Numbered from the stretch's first letter, positions 1 through 8,356 are shown. The stretch: DNA of 36,561 nucleotides from Candidatus Omnitrophica bacterium CG11_big_fil_rev_8_21_14_0_20_63_9 (GCA_002796105.1 PCVX01000006.1:4456-41016), one strand, 5' to 3'. The notes: generated by a model not told the origin, from the sequence alone. Program-made: numbers and translations.

Positions 1-2
1 GC

Positions 3-149
3 CCGCCGGTAGTTGGCACCGTGTTTGGATTGCTCAGCGGGGCGGTCAACACCGTGGGGTATCTTGCAAACGGCACGCTGGAGCTGGCCGGCTCAGCGAT
101 CCCGTTAGCCAAGACCATCGGGCCGATGCTGCTGCCGTTTCTTTTTTAG
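3..149 (+). CDS. C-terminal fragment of an unknown protein
   Basis: An open frame enters from the left edge and stops at TAG 147-149. The visible 48 residues are hydrophobic and rich in Gly, Ala and Leu: a stretch around FGLLSGAVNTVGYLANGT, then a second apolar stretch ending LLPFLF. This looks like the membrane-associated or secreted tail of a small protein. The start lies outside the window, so family and length cannot be given. The glycine-rich GAVNTV segment loosely recalls the RGTINTV segment of the TIGR04073-like protein at 22033-22410, but the match is too short to claim homology. No function is assigned. Confidence 0.5.
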   Translation, partial: PPVVGTVFGLLSGAVNTVGYLANGTLELAGSAIPLAKTIGPMLLPFLF

Positions 150-475
150 GACTCAGGGTCCTGCGAACCGCCGGGCTGTCCGGAGGGGTGGTCGGATGCC
201 GGCTCGGTGTCCTGCGAGGCCAGCGGCGTGTGGTGCGGGGAAGGGTGCGCCACCGTCGGTTCCTGCAGTCGTATCTGTACACGGTAATCACGTATCGCTT
301 CTAAGCTTGCCGCGGGTCCTGTCGCGGCACCACCCTATCCGTCCTCGCCCCGGCGGACTATCGCCGCCGCTGGCTGCGACCGAGCCGCTGGCGGCAAGGA
401 AGTGTCGGAGCGCGGCGGCGATCCGACCGGGTGGATGGGGGCCCTGGCGCCGCGCCACCCGCGGCTGATGCTTCC
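150..475. other. Intergenic region, no gene recognised
   Basis: This 326-bp stretch is GC-rich and its frames give only low-complexity Arg/Pro/Ala translations. One short hairpin is visible at about 313-332 (GCCGCG, then CGCGGC). I see no tRNA, no recognisable riboswitch core and no convincing sigma-70 promoter, although the promoter of the menaquinone operon should lie here. Confidence 0.5.
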
Positions 476-1330
476 ATGATGATCGCTCTGGCACCAAGTC
501 GGTTTAAGACGTACGCCAGCTTCGTGAAGCTGGAGCACACGGTGTTTTCGCTGCCGCTGATCTTTGCCGGCGCGCTGCTTCAATCGCACCGGTGGCCGTC
601 CGCAGGGCTACTGGGGTTGATCCTGCTCGCGGCGATCGCCGGCCGGGTGGTGGCGATGGGGTTGAACCGGGTGATCGATGCGCGCATCGATGCGCGCAAT
701 CCGCGCACGCAGCGCCGGGAGCTGCCGCGCGGCGCGATGCAGCGCGCAGAAGCGTGGATGGTCACCGCGGCCGCCGGGCTGGTCTACATCGCCAGCGCCG
801 GCGCGATCGCGCCGATCTGCCTGTGGCTGTCCCCGATCCCTGTGGCGCTGTTCGTGATTTACCCCTACCTTAAGCGCTTCACGGCGCTCGCTCATCTGGG
901 GTTGGGGCTGGCATGGTCGATGGGGCCGGTGGGCGGATGGCTTGCGGTATCGCAGTCGCTGGCACCCTTCAGCCGGGTCGCGTGGTTGTGGCTCTTTTCG
1001 GTGCTGTGGGTGACCGGGTTCGACATCATCTACGCCACGATGGATGAGGCGTTCGACCGGCAGGAAGGGTTGCGCTCGCTGCCGGCGCGCTTGGGCAAGC
1101 GGCCGGCGCTCATCATCGCAGCACTCCTGCACGCCGCCGCGGTCGTCTCGCTAGCACTGCTATGGTTCACGCAGCTGCACGGCGACGCCGCGCTGTGGTG
1201 GCTGGCCGCCATCGCGGCGCTGTTTGTGTGGCAACATGCCGTGGCCGGCCGTAACCCGGAGTTCGCGTTCTTCAAATTGAACGGCATCCTGGGATTTGTG
1301 GTGCTGGGTTTCGTACTCGCAGGACTCTAA
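476..1330 (+). CDS. mqnP: UbiA-family prenyltransferase of menaquinone synthesis (MqnP-like)
   Basis: This is a 284-residue integral membrane prenyltransferase. In the futalosine route it would attach the isoprenoid chain to the dihydroxynaphthoate-type ring. Both Mg-diphosphate motifs of UbiA enzymes are present: NRVIDARIDARNPRT at residues 64-78 and DIIYATMDEAFD at 183-194. Around them lie about eight apolar helices. I chose ATG 476 because the protein begins MMIALAPSRFKTYASFVKLEHT, the usual short cytoplasmic N-terminus. The frame is open to a GTG at 431 that adds 15 Pro/Ala residues, and neither start has a strong ribosome site. ubiX follows 10 bp after the stop, with ubiD and mqnE beyond, which points to menaquinone rather than ubiquinone or heme. 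Confidence 0.9.
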   Translation: MMIALAPSRFKTYASFVKLEHTVFSLPLIFAGALLQSHRWPSAGLLGLILLAAIAGRVVAMGLNRVIDARIDARNPRTQRRELPRGAMQRAEAWMVTAAAGLVYIASAGAIAPICLWLSPIPVALFVIYPYLKRFTALAHLGLGLAWSMGPVGGWLAVSQSLAPFSRVAWLWLFSVLWVTGFDIIYATMDEAFDRQEGLRSLPARLGKRPALIIAALLHAAAVVSLALLWFTQLHGDAALWWLAAIAALFVWQHAVAGRNPEFAFFKLNGILGFVVLGFVLAGL

Positions 1331-1340
1331 GGAGCAGCGG

Positions 1341-1892
1341 ATGAGAGTCGTCATTGGCATGACCGGGGCGTCAGGCTTCGTGTTCGGCGTCGATCTGCTG
1401 CGGCGGCTGCAGGCGGAGAAGTACCTCATCTTGTCGAAGTGGGGCCGCTACACGCTCAAGGAAGAGACCGGGCTCACCGAGCATCACCTCGCAGAACACG
1501 TGAAGCGCACGTTCTCAGAAGAGGATTTGGCCGCGCCGTTTTCATCCGGCTCGACCTCTTTTGACGCGTACGTGATCCTGCCATGCTCCTCTTCGACGAT
1601 GTGCAAGATCGCCGCCGGCATCGGCGATACGCTGACGACCCGCGTGGCCCAGGTGGCGCTGAAAGAGCGGCGCAAGTTGATCATCGGGCTGCGGGAAACG
1701 CCGCTGTCCACGATCCATCTGGAGCAGGCGCACAAGCTCTCGCAGGCCGGCGCGATCATCATGCCGCTGGCACCACCCTTCTATCACCGGCCACAGACGA
1801 TCGAACAGATGGTGGAGCAGTTCACCGGCAAGGTGCTCAGCCTCCTTGGGTTTGAGGCCGCCGCTGCCTGGAAGCCTGAGGCACTTGAATGA
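1341..1892 (+). CDS. ubiX: UbiX-family flavin prenyltransferase
   Basis: This 183-residue enzyme makes prenylated FMN, the cofactor that UbiD decarboxylases need. Family landmarks are the N-terminal flavin loop GMTGASGFVFG (residues 6-16), SSGS followed by DAYVILPCSSSTM, and the C-terminal block RETPLSTIHLEQA. The length is typical. The start at 1341 follows an AGGAG site that overlaps the mqnP stop, so translation is probably coupled. Its natural partner, the UbiD protein, is the next gene, but the two are separated by a 315-bp palindromic spacer, which is unusual in an operon that is otherwise overlapping. Confidence 0.95.
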   Translation: MRVVIGMTGASGFVFGVDLLRRLQAEKYLILSKWGRYTLKEETGLTEHHLAEHVKRTFSEEDLAAPFSSGSTSFDAYVILPCSSSTMCKIAAGIGDTLTTRVAQVALKERRKLIIGLRETPLSTIHLEQAHKLSQAGAIIMPLAPPFYHRPQTIEQMVEQFTGKVLSLLGFEAAAAWKPEALE

Positions 1893-2207
1893 TGAGAGAC
1901 CGGTGTCTTCGGCACTCCGGCTCGCCCCCTTCGTGGGGCCCGGCCTCCTGCTCGCTCAGACGCGGGCTCCGGGCGCTCGCCTTGCAGCGAAGCGGCCACC
2001 AACTCCGCGCCCGGCTGGGGCGCGATCGGACAGGTGGCCGCGGCTTAAGGGCTCTTCGCTGCCGGCTCGCTGAGCCCGCGGATTCGCTCGCAGTTCGGCC
2101 CGGGCCCCTCGGCGAGCCTCGCCGGGCTGAAGCCGCACACTTCGCTCGCCTGGGGGTGCCTCTAACATCGGCCCGCAGTTGGGGGTTGCCGCCGAGACCG
2201 GCCTGTC
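1893..2207. repeat. Long imperfect palindrome between ubiX and ubiD (element A)
   Basis: No gene is seen in these 315 bp. Instead there are five perfect complementary arm pairs, correctly nested from outside in: 1919-1926 with 2111-2118 (GGCTCGCC), 1935-1943 with 2100-2108 (GGGGCCCGG), 1961-1969 with 2072-2080 (CGCGGGCTC), 1984-1992 with 2054-2062 (GCAGCGAAG), and 1993-2000 with 2033-2040 (CGGCCACC). The central loop is 2001-2032. The octamer GAGACCGG occurs in direct orientation at 1896-1903 and 2194-2201, on either side of the palindrome. Structure is seen directly; a mobile or structured-RNA origin is inference. Confidence 0.75.
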
Positions 2208-3962
2208 ATGCCTGACCTCCAGTCGTTCCTCTCCGTGCTTGAGCGCGAGCACCAGCTGGCCACGGTGCGCGTCGAGGTGGACCCTGAGCTTGAGATCACC
2301 GAGATCGCGACGCGGGTGGTCAAAGAGCGCGGGCCAGCACTCCTCTTTGAGCGCGTGAAAGGCTCCGGCGTTCCGCTGGCGATCAACCTGCTTGGCAGCG
2401 AGCGGCGCATCGAGCTCGCCCTAGGCCGCCACCCGCAGCAAGTCGGCGCAGAGCTCAAACGCCTCATGGAAGCCGCGATGCCGCCTCGCCCCAAGAAGCT
2501 CCTTGATGAGTGGCGCACGGTCGGCCGGGTCCTCGCCATGTCTCCTCGCCGGGTCAAATATGCCGCCTGCCAGGCGGTCGAGGAGGTCCCAGACCTGGCC
2601 CGGCTGCCCGTCTTGAAGTGCTGGCCGAAAGACGCCGGACGGTTTGTCACGTGCGGCATGGTCCTTACGCACGATCCGGACACCGATGCGCGCAATTTGG
2701 GCATCTACCGCATGCAAGTCATCGGGCCGGACCAGGTGCTGATGCACTGGCAGATCCAAAAAGGCGGAGGCTTTCACTATTGGAAGGCGGAGCAGCAAGG
2801 GAAAGCGCTCGCGGTGGCGGTGGTCATCGGCGGCGACCCGATCTACTATTTGGCGGCGGTAGCACCCCTGCCGGAAGGGATCGATGAGCTGGCTTTCGCG
2901 GGATTTCTGCGCGGCAAGCCGGTGCCGCTGGTGTACGGCAAGACCAAGGTGACCGCGGTGCCGGCCGATGCCGAGATTATCCTGGAAGGCGTGGTCCCGC
3001 CGGATGAGCGGATGCCTGAGGGGCCCTTCGGCGACCACTTCGGCCACTACTCGCACCCGGCGCCCTTTCCGGTCATGTGGATCCAGACCGTGACCCGCCG
3101 GCAGTCTCCGGTGTATCAAGCCGCCGTCGTGGGCAAGCCGCCGCAAGAAGACCGCTACATCGGCGATGCGGTGCAGGAGATGATGCTGCCGATGATCCGG
3201 CTGATCCACCCGGAGCTGCGGGACATCTGGGCCTACTACGAGGCTGGGTTCCACAGCCTGGCGGTGGCCTCGGTCCACAACCGGTTCGGCAAGGAGGGCA
3301 TGAAGACCGCGCTCGGCCTGCTGGGCACCGGCCAGATGGCACTCACCAAGTGCGTCGTGCTGGTAGACGCGGACGTGGACGCCCGGGATTTTTCCGCGGT
3401 GCTGCGCGCGATCCGGGAGCACTTCGACCCGTCGAAGGACTTCCTCTTGCTTCCCGGGGTGCCTTTTGATACCCTTGATTTCACGAGTTTGACCCTGAAC
3501 CTGGGCAGCAAAATGGTGCTGGACGCAACACGCAACGGCGCGCCCAGTCAGCCCGCAGGGACGATTTCCGAAGCCCAGGTAACCTCGCTCCATCCCCGCA
3601 TCAAACGCGCCAAACTGCTTGAGCGGTCGCTGCTCGCGGTCCAGGTTGCTGGGGAAGGGCGCGAGGTGGTGAAGGCGCTGGTAGCGGCCCAACCGCTGGC
3701 TGGCGTGCCGCTCATCGCGGTGGTCAGCGAGGATGTGAATCTGGAAGACCGCGAAAGCCTCTTATGGGGCATCTTCACGCGGTTCGATCCGGCGCGCGAC
3801 CTGATCTTTACCTCGGCGGAGCTCAACGGGGCCTGGCCGGTGTACCGCGGCCGGATGGGCATCGACGCGACCTTCAAGACCGGCTACCCGGATCCTGTCG
3901 TAATGGATCCTGCGATCATCGCGCGTGTCGACCAACGATGGCATCAATACTGGAACGCGTAA
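2208..3962 (+). CDS. ubiD: UbiD-family decarboxylase, probable menaquinone decarboxylase
   Basis: This 584-residue protein belongs to the prenyl-FMN-dependent UbiD family and would decarboxylate the naphthoate ring intermediate in the late futalosine pathway. Family segments are in order: an N-terminal alpha/beta region, NLGIYRMQV (about 164-172) with the conserved Arg, HWQIQKGGGFHYWKAE, and PEGPFGDHFGHYS (about 270-282) carrying the acidic catalytic residues. The C-terminal region matches full-length family members. The start ATG follows element A directly and has no clear ribosome site. The 3' end overlaps mqnE by 25 bp. Generic UbiD proteins act on many aromatic acids; the menaquinone role rests on the mqn neighbours. 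Confidence 0.92.
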   Translation: MPDLQSFLSVLEREHQLATVRVEVDPELEITEIATRVVKERGPALLFERVKGSGVPLAINLLGSERRIELALGRHPQQVGAELKRLMEAAMPPRPKKLLDEWRTVGRVLAMSPRRVKYAACQAVEEVPDLARLPVLKCWPKDAGRFVTCGMVLTHDPDTDARNLGIYRMQVIGPDQVLMHWQIQKGGGFHYWKAEQQGKALAVAVVIGGDPIYYLAAVAPLPEGIDELAFAGFLRGKPVPLVYGKTKVTAVPADAEIILEGVVPPDERMPEGPFGDHFGHYSHPAPFPVMWIQTVTRRQSPVYQAAVVGKPPQEDRYIGDAVQEMMLPMIRLIHPELRDIWAYYEAGFHSLAVASVHNRFGKEGMKTALGLLGTGQMALTKCVVLVDADVDARDFSAVLRAIREHFDPSKDFLLLPGVPFDTLDFTSLTLNLGSKMVLDATRNGAPSQPAGTISEAQVTSLHPRIKRAKLLERSLLAVQVAGEGREVVKALVAAQPLAGVPLIAVVSEDVNLEDRESLLWGIFTRFDPARDLIFTSAELNGAWPVYRGRMGIDATFKTGYPDPVVMDPAIIARVDQRWHQYWNA

Positions 3963-5032
3963 CGCACAAGATTGAAAATCACGAGCGATTGACGCGCGAG
4001 GACGCGCTCGCCTTGTTCCAAGCGCGCGACGTCATCGGCTTGGGACGGCTCGCCGATCAGGTGAAGCGTGCCCGGTGGGCCGACCGCGCGCATTTCGTCA
4101 TCAACCGGCAGATCAACCCCTCCAACGTCTGCGTGCTCTCCTGCCGCTTCTGCGATTTCGCCACCAAGCGCGGACGGCCCAACGCGTACGAGATGACGAT
4201 CCATGAGATCGTCGAGCGGCTGCACCCGGATTTGCGGGAGGTGCACATCGTCGCCGGGCTGCACCCGGACTGGAAGTGGGAGTTTTATCTGGACATGTTC
4301 CGGGCGATCAAGCAGCGGGTCCCGCAAATCCAAATCAAGGCGTGGACGGCGGTCGAGATCGATTACTTCTCCAAGAAGTTCCGCCTCAGCGTCGAAGACG
4401 TCCTTGAGCAGTTGCGCGCGGTCGGGCTCTCGGCGCTGCCAGGCGGGGGCGCGGAGGTGTTCTCCGAGCGCGTGCGCAAAGCGCTCTTTCCGTTTAAGAT
4501 CGGCGCGCCGCGATGGCTGGAGATCCACCGCATCGCCCACCGGCTGGGCATCCCCACCAACTCGACGCTGCTCTACGGCCACATGGAGACCTACGAGGAG
4601 CGGGTCGATCACATCCTCAGGCTCCGCGAGCTGCAGGATGAGACCGGCGGGTTCATGAGCTTCATCCCGCTGGCGTACCAGCCCGGGAAGACCCAGGTCG
4701 TCGCGCGCCAGACCCCGGCGACTGAAGACCTCAAGACCGTGGCGATTGCCCGGCTGCTGCTGGATAACTTTCCGCACATCAAGGCGTATTGGGTCACGAT
4801 GGGCGAGGAAAGTGCGTCGGTGGCGCTGCACTTCGGCGCCGACGACATCGACGGCACCATCGGCGAGGAGCGCATCATGCACGCCGCAGATGCCGCCTCA
4901 CCCGTCAGCCTCACCCGCGGACGGCTTGTTGAACTGATCCGAGAAACCGGCTGCGTGCCGGTGGAGCGAGATGCCCTCTATCATACCCTCCGCGTCTACG
5001 ACGACGCTGCTTGCGAAAGTCCCGTATCTTAA
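3938..5032 (+). CDS. mqnE: Aminodeoxyfutalosine synthase MqnE (radical SAM)
   Basis: This is a 364-residue radical SAM enzyme. MqnE joins the enolpyruvyl-benzoate product of MqnA to the adenosyl part of SAM, giving aminofutalosine. The cluster motif CVLSCRFC is at residues 65-72 and is preceded by NRQINPSNV. Later family features are ALPGGGAEVFSERVR and LHFGADDIDGTIGEE. MqnC has similar blocks, but this protein has the CxFCDFATKRG context of MqnE, while its paralogue at 5791 has the CAFYRKPG context of MqnC. The start at 3938 lies inside the ubiD gene. The frame is open further upstream, but that region codes for UbiD in another frame. Confidence 0.92.
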   Translation: MASILERVTHKIENHERLTREDALALFQARDVIGLGRLADQVKRARWADRAHFVINRQINPSNVCVLSCRFCDFATKRGRPNAYEMTIHEIVERLHPDLREVHIVAGLHPDWKWEFYLDMFRAIKQRVPQIQIKAWTAVEIDYFSKKFRLSVEDVLEQLRAVGLSALPGGGAEVFSERVRKALFPFKIGAPRWLEIHRIAHRLGIPTNSTLLYGHMETYEERVDHILRLRELQDETGGFMSFIPLAYQPGKTQVVARQTPATEDLKTVAIARLLLDNFPHIKAYWVTMGEESASVALHFGADDIDGTIGEERIMHAADAASPVSLTRGRLVELIRETGCVPVERDALYHTLRVYDDAACESPVS

Positions 5033-5810
5033 CAGCACGCCGTTTTTCCGCGGGCTGTCACTGAGCCCGCACATGGCGGTGACCGAGGCTGCCCCGCGCG
5101 AGGTGGGCGAACGCGCCGCCGCCGGTGAAGTGGCCGCCGGCTTGCTGCCGCTGGCCGATTTCCTCCGGCTGGAAGCCCAATTCGAGCGCGTGGGCCCCTT
5201 CGGCATTGCGGTGCGGGGCAGGGCGCGCAGCGTGCTGCTCTTTTCGCGCAAGCCCATCCGGCAGCTTGAGGGCGCGACGATCGCGGTGACGGACGATACG
5301 TCCACGAGCGCGGTGCTGCTGCGGCTCATTCTTGAGCGGCGCTACCAGATCGTGCCAGCCTCGTACGAGCGGCGGCTCCATTCTGAGCGGCGCCGGCAGC
5401 AAGCAAGCGCTTCCAAAGAGCGCCGCCAGGACACCGAAGCCGACGCGCTGCTGCTCATCGGCGATGAGGCGCTGCGCTATAAGCGCAGCAACGTGCACTA
5501 CCCCTTCGAGACCGACGTGGCGTTTGAATGGTGGTTGTGGCAGCACGTGCCGTGCGTCTTCGCGGTGTGGGCCATCCGCAAGGACGTCGCCGTAGGCGAG
5601 AAAAAACTGCTTGAGACGTCGCTGAGCCGTGCGCTCGGCGTCAACCAGCGCCAGCTCGACGTGATCGCCCATGAAGCCTCGGCAACGTTCGAGCTGCCGG
5701 CGCAAGAGCTGCAGGACTACCTCGGCAAGTTCATCTACCGGCTCAGCCGCGACGAAGAAGAAGGCATCTCCCGGTTCCGGGAGCTCATGCATGCACACCA
5801 CCTGCTCTGA
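4971..5810 (+). CDS. mqnA: Chorismate dehydratase MqnA
   Basis: This 279-residue protein has the periplasmic-binding-protein-like fold of the MqnA/MqnD family. MqnA dehydrates chorismate to 3-[(1-carboxyvinyl)oxy]benzoate, the first futalosine step. Recognisable parts are KVPYLNSTPFF near residues 16-26, the AAGLLPLADF block, GATIAVTDDTSTSAVLL, and a C-terminal FIYRLSRDEEEGISRFREL typical of MqnA. A basic insert around residues 130-145 (RRLHSERRRQQASASKERRQ) makes it slightly long. ATG 4971 overlaps the mqnE end by 62 bp and has GGAGCG just upstream; a TTG nearer the conserved block is an alternative start. Confidence 0.9.
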   Translation: MPSIIPSASTTTLLAKVPYLNSTPFFRGLSLSPHMAVTEAAPREVGERAAAGEVAAGLLPLADFLRLEAQFERVGPFGIAVRGRARSVLLFSRKPIRQLEGATIAVTDDTSTSAVLLRLILERRYQIVPASYERRLHSERRRQQASASKERRQDTEADALLLIGDEALRYKRSNVHYPFETDVAFEWWLWQHVPCVFAVWAIRKDVAVGEKKLLETSLSRALGVNQRQLDVIAHEASATFELPAQELQDYLGKFIYRLSRDEEEGISRFRELMHAHHLL

Positions 5811-6894
5811 AGCGATCGAAGAAAAAGTCCTCTCGGGCAAGCGGCTCAGCCGCAACGAGGGCCTGCAGCTGTGGCAGCGCGCCGATTTGCTCGAGCTGGC
5901 CCACCTGGCGAACCTCGTGCGTTTCCGCTTGCATCCTGACCCGGTCGTGACGTTCGTCATCGATACGAACCCCAACTACACGAACGTGTGCATCACCGAC
6001 TGCGTGTTTTGCGCGTTCTACCGCAAGCCGGGCCAAAAGGACGCCTACACGCTGACGGTCGAGCAGGTGATGGAAATCATCCAGCGCTCCGTGAACCTTG
6101 GGGCGACGACCATCCTCCTGCAGGGCGGGCATAACCCGAGCATCCCGTTGGACTATTACCTCTCGCTCATCCGCGAAACCCGGCGCCGGTTCCCGAACGT
6201 CACCCCGCATTTCTTCACCGCCTCGGAGGTCACGCAGATGGCCAGCGTGTCCGGCCTGGCCATCCGCGACGTTCTCCAACAGCTCAAGGACGCCGGCCAG
6301 CGCACCTTGCCCGGGGGCGGGGCGGAGATTCTTTCGGACCGCATCCGCCGCCGCTTGGCGACGAAGAAGGGCCCGGCTGAAGCGTGGCTTGCAGTGCACC
6401 GCGAGGCGCATGAACTGGGCTTCAAATCGACGGCGACGATGATGTTCGGACACATCGAGGAAGACGAAGACGTTATGGAGCATCTCGACCATGTCCGCAA
6501 CCTCCAGGATGAAACCGGCGGCTTCACCGCATTCATCCCCTGGACCTTCAAGCCGGGCAACACCCCGCTGCACAAACATATCCGCCAGCACGCCGGCCCG
6601 ACCCGCTACTTGCGCATGATCGCCTTCTCGCGGCTGTACCTCGATAACGTGCCCCACATCCAGGCTTCCTGGTTCTCCGAAGGGAAGAAAACCGGGCAAA
6701 TCGCGCTGCACTTCGGCGCCGATGACTTCGGCGGCACGCTCTTCGATGAGAACGTCCACGCGGCGACCGGCTTCATCAACAAGACCGCGGTGGATGAAAT
6801 CATCGCGCTCATCCAGGAATCCGGGTTTGACGCCGCGCAGCGCACAACGCTGTACGAGATCCTCCGACGGTGTGAGCCTGCCCTTGCGACATGA
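5791..6894 (+). CDS. mqnC: Cyclic dehypoxanthinyl futalosine synthase MqnC (radical SAM)
   Basis: This 367-residue radical SAM enzyme cyclises dehypoxanthine futalosine. The cluster motif CITDCVFC is at residues 67-74, followed by AFYRKPGQKDAYTL as in MqnC. The TILLQGGHNP, HFFTASEV, TLPGGGAEIL and HFGADDFGGTL blocks are intact. The gene overlaps mqnA by 20 bp. I took ATG 5791 because the protein then begins just before the family helix EAIEEKVLSGKRLS; the longer upstream frame is MqnA sequence read in another register. Together with mqnA, mqnE and mqnD it covers the pathway except the hydrolysis or deamination of aminofutalosine. Confidence 0.93.
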   Translation: MHTTCSEAIEEKVLSGKRLSRNEGLQLWQRADLLELAHLANLVRFRLHPDPVVTFVIDTNPNYTNVCITDCVFCAFYRKPGQKDAYTLTVEQVMEIIQRSVNLGATTILLQGGHNPSIPLDYYLSLIRETRRRFPNVTPHFFTASEVTQMASVSGLAIRDVLQQLKDAGQRTLPGGGAEILSDRIRRRLATKKGPAEAWLAVHREAHELGFKSTATMMFGHIEEDEDVMEHLDHVRNLQDETGGFTAFIPWTFKPGNTPLHKHIRQHAGPTRYLRMIAFSRLYLDNVPHIQASWFSEGKKTGQIALHFGADDFGGTLFDENVHAATGFINKTAVDEIIALIQESGFDAAQRTTLYEILRRCEPALAT

Positions 6895-7352
6895 CGGAGA
6901 TCTCTCTGTCCTCCGGCCTGGGGGAGGAAATGTCCCCCGGCATTCTGGTCACCTGCCTCATCCTCTCGCCTGATGGCCGCATCACGCTCGACCCTGGCGC
7001 GCTGCATGGCCGCAGCCGGCTTGAGCAGCCGGTCCAGTGGGCGGCGCGCCGCGAAGAGCTTGCCGACCCGCAGTGCTACCGGTTCATCTGGGTCGCGATG
7101 GAGTTGGACCATGCCCAGCAGCCGTTTCGCTACAAAGGTCTGGCGGTCTCCGACGTGTGGCTCGATGCTCAGGGGCGGGGCTTTAAAGCGATGGCGGATT
7201 CGGTCAACCGGATCAGCGACGCGCTGATGGGGCGCGCCGATGCAAAAACGCTCAGCGGCAAAGAGCGCAGGGCGCTGGAGCAGCACCTGAAAACGATTTC
7301 GGAAAACTTGTGGGACCGGGCGGCTGAGCCGGTGAAGAGGGCGCTCTTATGA
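6891..7352 (+). CDS. Unknown protein between mqnC and bioB
   Basis: This 153-residue protein is linked to its neighbours at both ends: ATGA overlaps with mqnC (6891-6894) and with bioB (7349-7352). I do not recognise the family. It has no signal peptide or membrane segment. The N-terminal half looks like a beta-rich fold (ILVTCLILSPDGRITLDP, YRFIWVAMEL, YKGLAVSDVWLD). The C-terminal third is a charged amphipathic helix region (SGKERRALEQHLKTISENLW). There is no Cys pair or nucleotide-binding motif. The fixed position inside a cofactor operon suggests an accessory role in menaquinone or biotin synthesis, which is inference only. Confidence 0.8.
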   Translation: MTEISLSSGLGEEMSPGILVTCLILSPDGRITLDPGALHGRSRLEQPVQWAARREELADPQCYRFIWVAMELDHAQQPFRYKGLAVSDVWLDAQGRGFKAMADSVNRISDALMGRADAKTLSGKERRALEQHLKTISENLWDRAAEPVKRALL

Positions 7353-8356
7353 ACTGGGCGGACCTGATCCAGCGGTCGCTGGCGGGACAAGGGATCACCC
7401 GCGAAGAAGCCAAGGCAATCCTCGCGCTGCCCGATGAGCAGGTGCCGGCAGCACTCCAGGCGGCGTTTGAGGTGCGCAAAGTCCATTTCGGCAAGCGGGT
7501 CAAAATCTGCGTGCTGCAAAACGCGCGCAGCGGGCTGTGCCCGGAAGACTGCCACTACTGTTCTCAATCGTCCATCTCCAGCGCCAAGATCGACAAGTAC
7601 CCGCTCATGACCAAAGAGCAGCTCGTGGAGGGGGCGCGGCGCGCGGCCGACGCCGGAGCCAAACGGTACTGCATGGTCACCAGCGGGCGCGGGCCGGTGG
7701 ACGACGAGATCGAGTACTTCTGCGACGTCACTCGGGAAATCCGACGGCACCACTCGCTGGAAATCTGCGTGTGCCTAGGGCTGCTCTCCGAGGCTCAGGC
7801 CAGGAAGCTGAAAGATGCCGGAGTCGGCTGGGTCAATCACAACCTCAACACGAGCGAGCGCTTTTATCCCGAGATTTGCTCGACGCACACGTACCAGGAC
7901 CGGGTCGACACGGTGAAGAACGTGCGCAAGGCCGGGATGATGACGTGCAGCGGCGGGATCATCGGCATGGGCGAAACCGATGACGACATCCTCGACATGG
8001 CCTTCGCCTGCCGCGAGCTGCGGATGGACTCGATCCCGATCAACTTCCTGCACCCGATTAAGGGCACCCCGATGGAAGGCTTCCAGCTGCTCACGCCCAT
8101 GAAGTGCCTGAAGGTGCTGTGCGTGTTCCGCTTTCTGAACCCGGCCAGCGAGATCCGCGCGGCGGGCGGCCGGGAAGTGAACCTGCGTTCGGTGCAGGCG
8201 ATGGTGCTCTATGCGGCCAATTCGATCTTCGTGGAAGGATACCTAACGACTTCGGGCCAGAAAGCGGAAGAGGCCCGCCGGATGATCGAGGACTTGGGCT
8301 TCGAAGTCGAAGCCGAGCCATGCGAGGCATCCGCAAGCGTCAAGGAGGGGCAATGA
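7349..8356 (+). CDS. bioB: Biotin synthase BioB
   Basis: This 335-residue radical SAM enzyme inserts sulfur into dethiobiotin. The SAM cluster Cys residues are C64, C68 and C71 (CPEDCHYC). Candidate auxiliary-cluster residues are C108 (YCMVTSGR), C140/C142 (EICVCLG) and C200 (TCSGGIIGMGET). The substrate and SAM block reads NHNLNTSERFYPEI, with Asn where many homologues have Asp (NHNLDTS). The C-terminal GANSIF-like block (YAANSIFVEGYLTT) is present. It is joined by ATGA to the gene before it, and its stop overlaps the next start. No other biotin gene is in the window, so this may be the only dedicated biotin step here. Confidence 0.9.
   Translation: MNWADLIQRSLAGQGITREEAKAILALPDEQVPAALQAAFEVRKVHFGKRVKICVLQNARSGLCPEDCHYCSQSSISSAKIDKYPLMTKEQLVEGARRAADAGAKRYCMVTSGRGPVDDEIEYFCDVTREIRRHHSLEICVCLGLLSEAQARKLKDAGVGWVNHNLNTSERFYPEICSTHTYQDRVDTVKNVRKAGMMTCSGGIIGMGETDDDILDMAFACRELRMDSIPINFLHPIKGTPMEGFQLLTPMKCLKVLCVFRFLNPASEIRAAGGREVNLRSVQAMVLYAANSIFVEGYLTTSGQKAEEARRMIEDLGFEVEAEPCEASASVKEGQ

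Noticed and set aside
178-260. A tRNA-Ser-like beginning (GGAGGGGTGGTCGGATG)
   Set aside because: No matching acceptor stem, anticodon arm or T-loop follows.
1893-2207. A known riboswitch, retron RNA or similar named RNA in element A
   Set aside because: No recognised conserved core (cobalamin, glycine, TPP, SAM) or reverse transcriptase gene is present, so it is described only as a palindrome.
2421-3692. A 423-codon open frame on the minus strand opposite ubiD
   Set aside because: It is antisense to a gene with clear UbiD motifs, and its translation is His/Arg/Asp-rich with no recognisable domain. GC-rich codon bias creates such shadows.
3944-4882. A 312-codon minus-strand frame opposite mqnE
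   Set aside because: The plus strand carries the complete MqnE motifs, and the antisense translation is low-complexity and without domain pattern.
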